Source of the DNA: Sphingomonas sp. Leaf339
Lineage (GTDB): Bacteria; Pseudomonadota; Alphaproteobacteria; Sphingomonadales; Sphingomonadaceae
Length of the DNA: 64,000 nt
Assembly: GCF_001426195.1 (NCBI RefSeq)
Contig: NZ_LMRS01000045.1
Location: forward strand, 124,548-188,547
Reading direction: 5' to 3'
Position 1 is the first letter of the stretch; the number at the start of each line of letters is the position of its first letter. Position numbers and translations under genes: made by a program. This document shows, piece by piece, positions 9,543 through 22,012 of this stretch. Under the pieces are notes generated by a model that was given only the letters and a program-made list of their open reading frames with translations, was not told the origin of the DNA and searched no databases.

Positions 9543-11876
9543 ATGACCCTGAAGACAGCGTTGTTGGGGGGCGTCGCCGTCATGGTTTCCAGCCTGCTCG
9601 GCGGTTGTGGCGGCGGTGGTAGTGGCGGCGTCAACAGCACGCCCACCCCACCCAGTGCCCAAATCCCGACGCCGATCGCCACCCCGGCACCGACGCCCGC
9701 ACCTACACCAGCACCGACGCCGGCGCCCACCCCGACGCCATCCGCGACCAATTACGACACCACCGAATACCGTGCGACCGTGGGCGCGGTGTCGATGAAC
9801 GCGTTGGCCGCCTATCAACGCGGCGCGACCGGCGCCGGCATCGCGATCGGCGTCATCGACAGCGGCATCGCGCTGGCGAGCGAGGAGTTCACCGGCCGCC
9901 TGTCCGCCGCCTCCGCCGACGTCGCCGGCAACTCGTCGGTCAATGACGAGGACGGCCACGGCACCGCCGTCGCCTTCACCGCCGCCGGTCGCCGCAACGG
10001 CACCGGCACGCACGGCGTCGCGTTCGATTCCACCGTCATCGCGCTCCGCGCCGATCGCCCCGGCAGTTGCGCGACGGAGGATGCCGCTGTCGCCGACAGC
10101 GGGTGCAAGTTCGGGTCGGACGCGATCGCGCGCGGCGTCGATGCGGCGCGCGTCGCCGGTGCCAAGGTCATCAACATGTCGCTGGGCGGCACCACCATGC
10201 CCACCGCGTTGCAGGCCGCAATCGGCCGTGCGACGGCGGCGGGCATCGTCATCGTCATCTCCGCCGGAAATGACGGCTCCGACAACCCGGATGCCTTTAC
10301 CGAGGTCGCGAACAACGCATCTGTTGCCCGTAATCAGGTCATCATCGCCGGGTCGGTCGGATCGACCGACGGCATCTCCACCTTCAGCGACCGCGCCGGC
10401 ACCGGCGCCGCGCATTTCCTGACCGCGGTGGGCGAGCGCGTGCGCGCGCCGGACGAGGCGGGGACCGTGTTCCTCTGGTCCGGCACCTCGTTTGCCGCGC
10501 CGCAGATTTCGGGCGCGGTCGCGTTGTTGGCACAGGCGTTCCCCAACCTGTCGGGCGCGCAGATCGTCCAGATCCTGTTTTCCAGCGCGCGCGATGCCGG
10601 CGCGGCCGGCGTCGATGCTGTCTATGGCAACGGCGTCATCGACATCACCCGCGCGTTCCAGCCGCTCGGCAGCACGCAAGTCGCGGGGAGCACCGCCGCC
10701 GTCTCGCTGACCGGCAACGCCATCCTGTCCGCACCGATGGGCGACGCGACACAGGCCGGTCTGGGCGCAGTGATCCTCGACGGCTTCGGCCGCGCATTCG
10801 GCATCGATCTGGCCCGGACCATCGCCCGCACCGCGCCGCCACGCACGATGCTCGGCGCACTAGGCTTTCGCGGACGTCAGGTCGCGGCCAGCGCCGGCGG
10901 CATGACCATCGCGATGACGCTGGCGCCGCGCCTCGGCGGCGGTGTCTCGGTCGAGCCGGCGCGGCTCGGGATGGCCGACGCCGGCGTCGCCCGCGCGATC
11001 GCCGGCACGGTGACGCAGCGGCTGGGCGAGAAACTGTCGTTCGGCTTTGGCTTCGCGCAAGGTTCGGGCGCCCTCACCGCGCAACTGGCCGGCCGGCGCG
11101 AGCCCGCCTTCCTCGTTGCCACCGCCGATGGGCTAGGGTTCGATGGCGGCGCCCGCGCGTCCAGTGCGATCCGTCAGCAATGGGGCGCGCTCGGCATCAC
11201 CGCCGCGATGGAAAGCGGCCGCGTCTCGACCCGGCGCGATCAGCTTTCCCCGTTCGCCGATCCCTATGCTCGCTCCGGTTTCGACCGCGCCTCGCTCACC
11301 CTCGACCGCCGCTTCGGGCCCTTCGCGCTGACCGCCACCGGCGCGCGCCTTGCCGAACAGGACACGCTGCTCGGCGCCCGCTTCGGCTCGGGGCTGGGGG
11401 CCACCCGCGCGGTCAGCTGGTTCGCGGATGTGGGCGCGCGTCTCGACGTCGGCGACGGCTGGACCGCTGGCGGCTCGCTGCATCGCGGCTGGACCGACGC
11501 CCGCGTTCGCGGTGGCATCGATGGCACCGGCCGCATCCGCACCGGCGCCTTCGCCGCCGATATCGGCAAGGACGGTGTGTTCGGCACCGACAGCCTTGGT
11601 CTCCGCCTCGCCCAGCCGCTTCGCGTCGCCTCGGGCGGGATCGACATGCGCCTGCCGACGCTGTGGGATTATGAGACGCTCAGCGTGGCGAGCTGGGCCA
11701 CCCAGCGGCTGAACCTAGCCCCGCAAGGCCGCGAACTCGATGTCGAGGCGCGCTATGCCTATCTGCTGGGCCCCGGCACCGTGCAGACCAACCTGTTCTG
11801 GCGCCGCGACCCTGGCAACATCGCCGCCCTCCCCGACGATTATGGGCTGGCGGTGCGTTACTCGTTCGGGTTCTAG
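9543..11876 (+). CDS. S8 subtilisin-like serine protease, putative lipoprotein autotransporter
   Basis: Secreted protease of 777 residues. Signal peptide with lipobox-like LLGGC (Cys22), then a poly-Gly patch and a Pro-Thr-Pro-Ala repeat linker. Subtilase domain about 80-370: Asp in GVIDSGIA (106), His in DGHGTAVA (139), oxyanion Asn in SAGNDG (about 243), Ser in SGTSFAAP (316). Residues about 400-777 are rich in alternating short strands and end [12 protein letters not shown] with a terminal Phe, like an outer-membrane beta-barrel. This layout resembles SphB1 and NalP, lipid-anchored S8 autotransporters. Start at 9543 rather than the GTG at 9531: GGAG sits correctly for the ATG and the signal peptide is cleaner. 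Monocistronic; no terminator seen. Confidence 0.85.
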   Translation: MTLKTALLGGVAVMVSSLLGGCGGGGSGGVNSTPTPPSAQIPTPIATPAPTPAPTPAPTPAPTPTPSATNYDTTEYRATVGAVSMNALAAYQRGATGAGIAIGVIDSGIALASEEFTGRLSAASADVAGNSSVNDEDGHGTAVAFTAAGRRNGTGTHGVAFDSTVIALRADRPGSCATEDAAVADSGCKFGSDAIARGVDAARVAGAKVINMSLGGTTMPTALQAAIGRATAAGIVIVISAGNDGSDNPDAFTEVANNASVARNQVIIAGSVGSTDGISTFSDRAGTGAAHFLTAVGERVRAPDEAGTVFLWSGTSFAAPQISGAVALLAQAFPNLSGAQIVQILFSSARDAGAAGVDAVYGNGVIDITRAFQPLGSTQVAGSTAAVSLTGNAILSAPMGDATQAGLGAVILDGFGRAFGIDLARTIARTAPPRTMLGALGFRGRQVAASAGGMTIAMTLAPRLGGGVSVEPARLGMADAGVARAIAGTVTQRLGEKLSFGFGFAQGSGALTAQLAGRREPAFLVATADGLGFDGGARASSAIRQQWGALGITAAMESGRVSTRRDQLSPFADPYARSGFDRASLTLDRRFGPFALTATGARLAEQDTLLGARFGSGLGATRAVSWFADVGARLDVGDGWTAGGSLHRGWTDARVRGGIDGTGRIRTGAFAADIGKDGVFGTDSLGLRLAQPLRVASGGIDMRLPTLWDYETLSVASWATQRLNLAPQGRELDVEARYAYLLGPGTVQTNLFWRRDPGNIAALPDDYGLAVRYSFGF
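9681..9740 (+). repeat. Pro-Thr-Pro-Ala coding repeat
   Basis: In-frame tandem repeat encoding PTPA units between the lipid-anchor Cys and the subtilase domain. Twelve-base units (ACGCCCGCACCT-like) occur about five times with degenerate third positions. It probably serves as a surface spacer and could vary in copy number between strains. Confidence 0.8.
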
Positions 11877-11962
11877 AGAGACTGGGCATAGACGAAACGG
11901 CAGAGGCCGTCGCCCTGAAGGTGCGACTGGAATCCGACAGCATCCCTCCCCATCTTTCTCGT

Positions 11963-12961
11963 ATGCCCAATCTCTCCTTTCTTGATCTCGTCCCCGTCGT
12001 CGAAGGCGGCACCGTTCCGCAGGCGTTGAACCGCGCCGCCGATCTTGCCGCGCACGCCGAAACGCTCGGGTACAGCCGCTACTGGGTCGCCGAGCACCAC
12101 GGCATGGCCGGCATCGCATCGGCCGCGACCGCGGTGGTCATCGCGCATATCGGCGCAGCCACCCGCACGATCCGAATCGGTTCGGGCGGCATCATGCTGC
12201 CCAACCACGCGCCGCTGGTGATCGCCGAACAGTTCGGCACGCTCCACGCGCTGTTCCCCGGCCGCATCGATCTGGGCCTCGGCCGCGCCCCCGGCAGCGA
12301 CCAGCGCGTTGCCCGCGCGATGCGCCGCACGCTCGACAGCGATCCCAACGCTTTCCCGCAGGACGTGCTGGAGCTGCAGAGCTATTTCGCCAATGACGGC
12401 CAGACCGGCATCGTCGCCACCCCCGGCGCCGGCGCGAAGCCCGATCTGTGGATTCTCGGCTCCAGCCTGTACGGCGCCCAGGTCGCGGCGCAGTTCGGCC
12501 TGCCCTATGCCTTCGCCTCGCACTTCGCGCCCGACGCGCTGGATCAGGCGCTTGACATGTATCGCCGCCATTTCCGCCCATCGGCGCAGCTTGACCGTCC
12601 CTATGCGATAGCCGGCTTCAACGTCTTCGCGGCCGATACCGATGCGGAGGCCGAATTGCTCGCCACGTCGCAGCAGCAAGCTTTCGTGGCGCTGCGCACC
12701 GGCAACCCGCGCCAGCTACCCCCGCCCGTTGCGGGCTATCGCGACTCGCTCGGCGCGCAGGGGAATGCCGTCCTCGATCAGGTCCTGTCCTGCTCGGCGA
12801 TCGGCGGCCCCGCCAAGGTAGCGCAGGGGTTGGCCGCGTTCGTCGCCCGCACGCAGGTCAACGAGGTGATGGTGACGAGCGCGATCTACGATCACGACGC
12901 CCGCAAGCGCAGCCTGTCGATCACCGCCGCTGCCGCGCGCGACCTGAAGGTGGCGGCCTGA
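11963..12961 (+). CDS. LLM class flavin-dependent oxidoreductase (YhbW-like)
   Basis: Bacterial luciferase-like TIM-barrel monooxygenase of 332 residues using FMNH2; physiological substrate unknown. Characteristic stretches are [23 protein letters not shown] and [16 protein letters not shown], all diagnostic of the MsnO8/YhbW group. The start at 11963 ([12 protein letters not shown]) follows the usual N-terminus of the family; the 14 upstream codons are not conserved-looking. It converges on the histidine kinase gene with only 7 nt between stops. Confidence 0.92.
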   Translation: MPNLSFLDLVPVVEGGTVPQALNRAADLAAHAETLGYSRYWVAEHHGMAGIASAATAVVIAHIGAATRTIRIGSGGIMLPNHAPLVIAEQFGTLHALFPGRIDLGLGRAPGSDQRVARAMRRTLDSDPNAFPQDVLELQSYFANDGQTGIVATPGAGAKPDLWILGSSLYGAQVAAQFGLPYAFASHFAPDALDQALDMYRRHFRPSAQLDRPYAIAGFNVFAADTDAEAELLATSQQQAFVALRTGNPRQLPPPVAGYRDSLGAQGNAVLDQVLSCSAIGGPAKVAQGLAAFVARTQVNEVMVTSAIYDHDARKRSLSITAAAARDLKVAA

Positions 12962-12968
12962 CCGGTCG

Positions 12969-14339
12969 TCATCCCGCCGCGGGCAAGCGCAGCCTGACCA
13001 TCAGTCCGCCCAGATCCTCGCTCTCCTCCAGCGAGACGGTGCCCTCGTAGATTTCCGCGACATCGCGCACGATCGCTAGGCCCAGCCCCGTCCCCGGCTT
13101 TCCCGTATCCAGCCGCACGCCGCGATCGAAGATGCGGATGCGATCCTCCTCGGGGATGCCGGTGCCGTCGTCCTCGACCAGCAGTTCCACGAAGCCCGCC
13201 TCCGCCACCACCGTCACGAACACGCTGCCGCCGCCATATTTCGCGGCGTTCTCGATCAAATTGCCGAGCATCTCGTCCAGATCCTGCCGCTCGACATGCA
13301 CCGACAGATCCTTCGGCCCGGCCACGTCGATGCGGACATGGCGATACAGGCGGGCGACCGCGCGCTCGACCGATTCGACGCTCGGCCAAACCTCTGCCCG
13401 GCTGTGCGCCGATCCGCGCCGCCCGACCGCGCGCGCGCGGGCCAGATGATGATCGACCTGCCGCCGCATCGTCCGCGCCTCGCGGATCACCGTGTCGGCG
13501 AGGTCGTCGGCCTGCGCGGTCGCGGCGTTCATGATGACCGTCAGCGGCGTCTTCAGCGCATGCGCCAGATTGCCGGCGTGCCGCCGCGCCTCCTCCGCCT
13601 GCCGCTCGTTATGTTCGATCAGCGCGTTCAGTTCCTCGACCATCGGCTGCACTTCCAGCGGCATCGCATCCGACACCCGCGCCGAATGACCCGCCCGCAT
13701 CCGGGCGATCTCGGCCCGCACCTTCCTCAGCGGCCATAGCCCATAGAAGGTCTGCAACGCCGCCATCGCGATCAGCCCCAGCGCCAGCAGCGCGAACGAT
13801 CGCACCAGCGTCCGCCGGAGCACGGTAATCTGCGAATTGAGTCCCTCGCGGCTCTGCGCCACCTGGAACCGCCAGCGCACCGGCGATCCCGGCAGTTTCA
13901 CGTCGCGCTCGACGATCCGCAGCTCCTCGGTGCCGAATTGCGCGCTATCATAACTGTGCACCGCCCGGTCGCTGTGCGGCGTGCCGTATGCCAGCCGCCG
14001 GTCCCACAGCGACCGCGACGGAAACGCCTCCCGCCCCGGCGCGCCGACCTGCCAGTACAACCCGGAATTCGGCTCCAGAAACCGCTGGTCCGCCGCCTCG
14101 CGCGTGAACATCACCTCGCCGCCGGAATCGATCTCCGCCGATACGATCAGCGCGGTCATCACATATTCCAACTGGTCGTCGAAGTTGCGCGTCACCGCCG
14201 ACGCCAGCACCCGGTCCAGCGCAAAGCCGCCGCCCGCCAGCAGCACGACGATCCACGCCGCCGCGATCAGGATCATCCGCCGCGACAGCGATCCCGTCGC
14301 CTTCGGTCGCACCCGCTGTTCGGGAAGCGGCTCGCTCAT
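12969..14339 (-). CDS. Sensor histidine kinase, PhoQ-like
   Basis: Inner-membrane kinase of 456 residues: TM1 about 22-42, periplasmic sensor about 45-178, TM2 about 181-201, HAMP-like linker, HisKA with phospho-acceptor His260 in LAHALKTPL, N-box LGNLIENAAKYG, DDGTGIPEED and GTGLGLAIV. It follows the response-regulator gene with a 7-nt gap, so the pair is one operon. The start is the Met of MSEPLPEQ; earlier codons run into the regulator stop. The periplasmic domain has no recognisable ligand motif. Confidence 0.93.
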   Translation of the reverse strand: MSEPLPEQRVRPKATGSLSRRMILIAAAWIVVLLAGGGFALDRVLASAVTRNFDDQLEYVMTALIVSAEIDSGGEVMFTREAADQRFLEPNSGLYWQVGAPGREAFPSRSLWDRRLAYGTPHSDRAVHSYDSAQFGTEELRIVERDVKLPGSPVRWRFQVAQSREGLNSQITVLRRTLVRSFALLALGLIAMAALQTFYGLWPLRKVRAEIARMRAGHSARVSDAMPLEVQPMVEELNALIEHNERQAEEARRHAGNLAHALKTPLTVIMNAATAQADDLADTVIREARTMRRQVDHHLARARAVGRRGSAHSRAEVWPSVESVERAVARLYRHVRIDVAGPKDLSVHVERQDLDEMLGNLIENAAKYGGGSVFVTVVAEAGFVELLVEDDGTGIPEEDRIRIFDRGVRLDTGKPGTGLGLAIVRDVAEIYEGTVSLEESEDLGGLMVRLRLPAAG

Positions 14340-14346
14340 GACCGGC

Positions 14347-15012
14347 TCAGGCGTCCGGGTCTTCCAGGCTATAGCCCAGACCACGGATGGTCGTGATGAC
14401 GTCCTGGCCCAGCTTCTTCCGGATACGCGTCACGAACACCTCGATCGTGTTCGAATCGCGATCGAAATCCTGGTCGTAGATATGTTCGATCAACTCGGTC
14501 CGGCTGACGACCTTGCCCTTGTGATGGAGCAGGTAACTGAGCAGCTTATATTCCTGCGCGGTCAGCTTCACCGCCTCGCCCGCCTTCGTCACCTTGCCCG
14601 ACCGCGTGTCGAGCCGCACGTCGCCGGCGGTCAGTTCGGACGACGCATTGCCCGAAGCACGCCGGATCAGCGCGCGCAGGCGGGCGATCAGCTCTTCGGT
14701 CTGGAACGGCTTGGCGACATAATCGTCCGCGCCCGCATCCAGCCCGGCAACCTTGTCCGACCAACTGTCGCGCGCGGTCAGCACCAGCACCGGCGCGGTC
14801 CGCCCCTCCTTGCGCCAGCGGTCGAGTACGGTCAGCCCGTCGATCTCCGGCAGGCCCAGATCGAGCACGATCGCGTCGTAATTTTCGGTCGATCCCAGAT
14901 AATGCCCTTCCTCGCCATCGGTGGCGAGGTCGATGGCATAGCCGGCGCCTTCCAGCGTATTCTTCAACTGCTGGCCCAGATTGGGCTCGTCCTCGACGAT
15001 CAAGACGCGCAT
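14347..15012 (-). CDS. Response regulator transcription factor, OmpR/PhoP family
   Basis: DNA-binding regulator of 221 residues, cognate of the kinase encoded 7 nt downstream. Receiver with the acidic pocket VEDE near residue 8, phospho-acceptor Asp51 in IVLDLGLPEIDG and switch Lys in VAKPF. The C-terminal winged helix carries LTAQEYKLLSYLLHHKGKVV and NTIEVFVTRIRKKLG, the PhoP/OmpR recognition region. SD-like GGAGAGAAG before the ATG. Confidence 0.95.
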   Translation of the reverse strand: MRVLIVEDEPNLGQQLKNTLEGAGYAIDLATDGEEGHYLGSTENYDAIVLDLGLPEIDGLTVLDRWRKEGRTAPVLVLTARDSWSDKVAGLDAGADDYVAKPFQTEELIARLRALIRRASGNASSELTAGDVRLDTRSGKVTKAGEAVKLTAQEYKLLSYLLHHKGKVVSRTELIEHIYDQDFDRDSNTIEVFVTRIRKKLGQDVITTIRGLGYSLEDPDA

Positions 15013-15133
15013 CTTCTCTCCAGTCCTCTAACGAAACGGCCCGCATCCGCTACCACGGTGCCGGCGGTTACGGAAACGTCGCTGTCGGGGGGCTTAACGG
15101 AATTGCGTTAAACGATGCGCGTATGCCGAGCTT

Positions 15134-15439
15134 TTAGCGCCCGGTGCGGCCGATCACCTGCCCCGACCGGCCATCGACATCCACCCAGATCACCGTGCCG
15201 TCGCGCAAGAACTTCAGCGTATAGACGCCGCTGCCGCCATCGAAGTCGAAGCCCAGATATTCGGCGCCGTTCATCTGCGGCACCACGCGCCGCTCGATTT
15301 CGGGCAAAGGCAATAACTTACCCTGCTTGCGCGCCTGATATGCCTGCATCTGGTCGCCACGCTTCTGCGCCCCGGCCGGAACCGGGATCGATGCGACCGA
15401 CAGCGCGGCGAATATCGCGAGGATGGTGGAACGCATCAT
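15134..15439 (-). CDS. PepSY-domain periplasmic protein
   Basis: 101 residues with a signal peptide (cleavage near AGA-QK) and a C-terminal PepSY-like fold (YTLKFLRDGTVIWVDVDGRSGQ in two pieces around residues 72-95). PepSY proteins commonly inhibit proteases or sense peptides or metals. It lies 121 nt upstream of the two-component pair in the same direction, an arrangement that suggests a sensor accessory. Two adjacent ATG codons (15439, 15436) are equally possible starts. Confidence 0.82.
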   Translation of the reverse strand: MMRSTILAIFAALSVASIPVPAGAQKRGDQMQAYQARKQGKLLPLPEIERRVVPQMNGAEYLGFDFDGGSGVYTLKFLRDGTVIWVDVDGRSGQVIGRTGR

Positions 15440-15540
15440 GGACAGGGGCGATAGCTAATCGGCATTGAACGCGCTGTGAATGCTATCCTGTCCCATTATG
15501 GTTCGGTAGCGCGAAGCCGTGGCAAATATGCCGCACTGCA

Positions 15541-15570
15541 CCCCAAAGGTTGTCGCCCCAAAGGTTGCCG
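15541..15570 (+). repeat. 15-bp tandem duplication
   Basis: CCCCAAAGGTTGTCG followed directly by CCCCAAAGGTTGCCG (14 of 15 identical) in the leader of the ABC-F gene, 31 nt before its start. Confidence 0.85.
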
Positions 15571-15600
15571 CAACGTCCCGCGCCGCTTACGTGGCCGGCC

Positions 15601-17379
<1,779 letters not shown>

Positions 17380-17382
17380 AAT

Positions 17383-17430
17383 CCTCCCCGCCCCGCGGGG
17401 AGGGGGGCTGGCAAAGCCGGTGGAGGGGGA
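17383..17430. repeat. REP-like palindromic intergenic sequence
   Basis: Starts 3 nt after the uup stop: 9-bp stem CCTCCCCGC / GCGGGGAGG (17383-17391 with 17395-17403), then GGCTGGCAAAGCCGG and GGAGGGGG. The palindrome plus GGC-AAAGCC-GG tail resembles extragenic palindromes common in alphaproteobacteria. It may also end uup transcription, though no T-run follows. Confidence 0.65.
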
Positions 17431-17520
17431 TCGCCGCGAGCGAACCGGATCGTGGAGGCGGAACAGATCAAAAAACCGCTGTCCTACAACCCCCAACCTC
17501 CGTTACCTCCAAACCACTGC

Positions 17521-17620
17521 TCTTTCTCACCCCCGATTAAACTCCGGTCGCCCTTCGCGCCCGCGCGCAGGCGCACACGATCGCGCGCGATGGCAGGTGT
17601 GACTTTAGCGACTTTCCGCT
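17521..17620 (-). repeat. AAAGTC/CGCG intergenic element, copy A
   Basis: Read on the minus strand, it begins 3 nt after the DUF815 gene stop with GCGGAAAGTCGCTAAAGTCA followed by CACCTGCC. A perfect 12-bp palindrome ATCGCGCGCGAT (17580-17591) follows, and it ends about 100 nt later with GGTGAGAAAGA. The same order of parts occurs at 30242-30326, and the core at 25507-25548. Confidence 0.75.
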
Positions 17621-17622
17621 GG

Positions 17623-18423
17623 TTAAACCGCTCGCCCCTCACGCCCCGCCACATCGACCACATATTGCCACGCCACCCGGCCCGACCGGCTCCCCCGCTG
17701 CGTCGCCCAGCGGACTGCCTCGACCGGATCGAACGGCAGGCCATGCACCTCCGCATAGCGGCCGACGATCGCCAGATACCCGTCCTGGTCCAGTGCATGG
17801 AAACCCAGACTGAGGCCGAAGCGATCCGCCAGCGCCAGATGATCGTCCACCGAGTCGCGCGGATTGATCGCGCTGTCCTGTTCGGCGATGTCGCGCGGCA
17901 TCAAGTGGCGGCGGTTCGCGGTCACCAGCAACCGCGCATTCGCCGGTCGCGGCTCCGCTCCACCCTCGAGCATCGATCTTAGCGCCCGTGCCTCGGCGGG
18001 TTCATCCACGCCCAGATCGTCGACGAACAGCGCGAATCCCCGCGGCACCGGCGCCAGCGCGGCGAACAACGCCGGCAACCGGTCGAGCGCCGTCACCTCG
18101 ACCAGCGCCAGATCGCCGCCATCAGCCTGAACGGCGGCGACAGTACTCTTCACCAGCGCCGATTTGCCCGTACCCCGCGCACCCCACAGCAACACGTCCT
18201 GCGCCGCATGGCCCGCCGCCAGCCGCGTCAAGTTGCGCACCAGCGCCGTCTTTTGCCGGTCGATCCCGATCAGCCGGTCGAGCGGCAACGGTGCAAAGCC
18301 CCGCGTCGCCGCCAGCGTCTCGCCCGTCCAGCGATAGGCCGGATGCGCGCGCGGATCGGCGGCGGGCGGGGCGGGCGGCGACAGGCGTTCCAGCGCCGCG
18401 GCGATACGTTCCAGCGGGTCCAT
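17623..18423 (-). CDS. DUF815 family AAA ATPase
   Basis: P-loop ATPase of 266 residues. Walker A GARGTGKSALVK, Walker B ALFVDDLGVD, sensor-like LLVTANRRHLMPRD. The order matches the DUF815 family, found next to many unrelated genes and of unknown function. Start at MDPLERIAAAL, because the 14 upstream codons are Gly/Cys-rich and overlap the prsR region less naturally. The element at 17521-17620 begins right after its stop. It may be cotranscribed with prsK-prsR, whose last stop lies 38 nt upstream. Confidence 0.88.
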   Translation of the reverse strand: MDPLERIAAALERLSPPAPPAADPRAHPAYRWTGETLAATRGFAPLPLDRLIGIDRQKTALVRNLTRLAAGHAAQDVLLWGARGTGKSALVKSTVAAVQADGGDLALVEVTALDRLPALFAALAPVPRGFALFVDDLGVDEPAEARALRSMLEGGAEPRPANARLLVTANRRHLMPRDIAEQDSAINPRDSVDDHLALADRFGLSLGFHALDQDGYLAIVGRYAEVHGLPFDPVEAVRWATQRGSRSGRVAWQYVVDVAGREGRAV

Positions 18424-18461
18424 GCCGCCCCCTTGGAAGCACCCGCCTGCCGGTGCAAGCA

Positions 18462-19816
<1,355 letters not shown>

Positions 19817-19820
<4 letters not shown>

Positions 19821-21865
19821 GCCGCCTGCTCCATCACGGCGCCCGCATCGCCGGCGATCGGCAAACGGATGCGAAAGCGCGTGCCTTCATCCTCGCGGCT
19901 ATCCACATCCATCTCCCCGCCCATCGCCCGCACCAGTTGCCGTGCTTCATACGCACCGATCCCGAATCCGTCGGGCTTTGACGAGGCGAACGGCCGGAAC
20001 AGCTGATCGCGGACGAAGCCCGGCGCCATGCCGCACCCGGTATCGATCACCTCGATCGCCAACCCGCCGCGTTCGTCCCGCCGCACCGCTATGGTCACCG
20101 CCTCCCCTGCCGGACTTGCCTCGACCGCGTTCTGCACCAGATGGCAGACGGCCTGTTCCAGCCGACCGGGCTGCGCCAGCACCATCGCCGCGCCCTCGCC
20201 GCCGACGTCGATCCGATGCTTGGCCCGCCAGTTCGCCGCGATCCGCCGCGCTAGCGCCACCGCATCGACCGGCTGCGTCGCCTCTGGCCGCGCGCTGTCA
20301 TGCTGCCCCAGCCGGGCCAGTAGCGTCGTCATCCGCGCCGCCGAATCCCGCAGCGTGACAACCATGTCGGCGCGAAAATCCGGATTGTCGGCATGCCGCT
20401 CGGCATTGCGCGCAACCAAGGTCAGCTGGCTCGCGACATTCTTGATATCGTGCATCAGGAACGCGAACCGCCGGTTGAACTCGTCGAAGCGCTGCGCATC
20501 GGCCAGCGCCGCATGCGCCCGGTCCTCCGCCAGATAGCTCGCGGCCTGGCGCCCCGCGACGCGCAACAGGTCGAAATCCTCCCAGTCCAGCGACCGGTCG
20601 ATCGGCGGCCGGGCCAGCACGATCGCGCCGGCCAGATCGTCGCCATGGATCAGGGGCACCACCGCCCAGGCGTCACGATCGTCTATCAGCCAGGTCGGCA
20701 ACATCGCTTCGCCCGTTTCAGCCCGCTCCTCGTCCAACGAGACGATCCGCCCCGTGCGCGCCAGATGCTCAGCAAACCCCGCCTCTATCGCTTGCCCGCC
20801 GTCCGCCCAGCGCCAGCCGGCCGCCGGTGCCAGCCGACCGCCATCGGCCACCAGCAACATCCCCGCCGGCGAGTCGGTCAAATCCGCCACCGCCTTCACG
20901 ATCCGCGTCCCCAGCGGCGCCGCGCCATCGCCCGGCACGCCCAGCGTCGCGGTGAAGCGCTGCCATTCGATGCGATAGTCATAGCGATGGCTGAACAGGT
21001 GCTTCGCCACCTTCACCCGCATCCACGCCCGCAGCCACGGCGTCGATACCAGCGCTAGCAACGCCGCCGTCGTGCCGAACACGATCGCCGTTTGCGCCAG
21101 GCGCGCCTGCCCGCCCGCGATCGTGCCCGCCAGATTGGCCGCCAGCGCCGTCGATCCCGCATACAGCAGCAGGCCCGCGCCGACGAGCAGTTGCGTCGCG
21201 ACCGTTCGCGACACCGTCGCTGGCGCCGCGCCGGCTTGCGTTGTTGAGGCGGCGAGGAACAGCGCCACCGCCGCCATCACCGGCCCGCGCACCACGACCA
21301 GCGTGGCCGTCCAATCGGGTTGGACGAACCCCAGCACCGCGACGCCGAGGTCAAATCCCCACATTACCGCGAGTGCCAGCACGAACAGACGCCGCGCGCC
21401 CGATCGCGCCGCCTCCGTCGCCTGCGCCACGTGGCTCAGCAACAACAGCGCACCCGCGATCGCCATCATCCGCAACATTTGCCGAGCGACGGCCAGCGCG
21501 ATCAGCATGTCGCCGTCGAACGGTGCCCGTTCCAGCAGCGCCACCATGCCTGCCGCGGCCGTCACCAGCATCACCACGGCGTACAACGCCGCCAGCGGCA
21601 CATGCCCCGCCCGCGCCCGCTTCACCGATGCGGCCATCAGGCACAACCAGGCTATGTTGCGCGCCGCCTCCGCCAGATGCGTACTCACGTCGCGGGAATC
21701 GATCCCGGCCACCGCCAGCGCCCATAGCGCGGTCAACGCCAGCGCCGCCACGAACGCGCGCCCCGACCACCGATCGGTTACGCCGCGCCGCCATTCGGCC
21801 AGCCCCAGCGCGCCGAACAGCAAGGCTGCCAGCGCGTGACCCCACAGGATCAGGATTGCCGTCAT
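19817..21865 (-). CDS. prsK: PEP-CTERM system histidine kinase PrsK
   Basis: Membrane kinase of 682 residues. About eight to nine N-terminal hydrophobic segments (about 5-290) are followed by a GAF-like region (about 325-450), then a HisKA-like helix with His472 in LMHDIKNVASQL, and an ATPase domain with DTGCGMAPGF and the glycine box GFGIGAYEAR. The HDIKN motif and multi-TM front are typical of PrsK. The start at 21865 (MTAILILWGHALAALLFG) matches the family N-terminus and has a GGCGGGA SD. It is translationally coupled to prsR. Confidence 0.92.
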
Positions 21866-21902
21866 CGTCCCGCCATCGATCGCCTGCATTGTAAGGAATG
21901 CC

Positions 21903-21918
21903 GACAGGCGGAGTGCCA
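21903..21918 (-). promoter_or_regulatory. Possible sigma-54 promoter of prsK-prsR
   Basis: Minus-strand TGGCAC-TCCGC-CTGTC: the -24 TGGCAC box is perfect, but the -12 box (CTGT) departs from TTGC. About 40 nt upstream of the prsK start. PrsR is a sigma-54 activator, so autoregulation is conceivable. Confidence 0.3.
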
Positions 21919-21965
21919 GCAAAATACCAATAAAGGCTGAACGCATCGAAATGCGTGCGGCCACG

Positions 21966-21993
21966 TTGGGCAAGACCACCTTCCGTGTATAGG
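21966..21993 (+). promoter_or_regulatory. Possible sigma-70 promoter of the guanylyltransferase gene
   Basis: TTGGGC, 16-nt spacer, TATAGG, then the SD AGGAGG at 22003-22008, four bases before the ATG at 22013. Confidence 0.4.
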
Positions 21994-22012
21994 AAGGGCT
22001 TCAGGAGGACTC

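Noticed and set aside
9681..9740. Possible CRISPR-like repeat
   Set aside because: Contiguous 12-nt coding units without spacers; encodes a Pro-Thr linker.
9366..10679. 437-codon minus-strand frame over the S8 protease
   Set aside because: Asp/Arg/Gly-rich shadow; the subtilase triad is intact on the plus strand.
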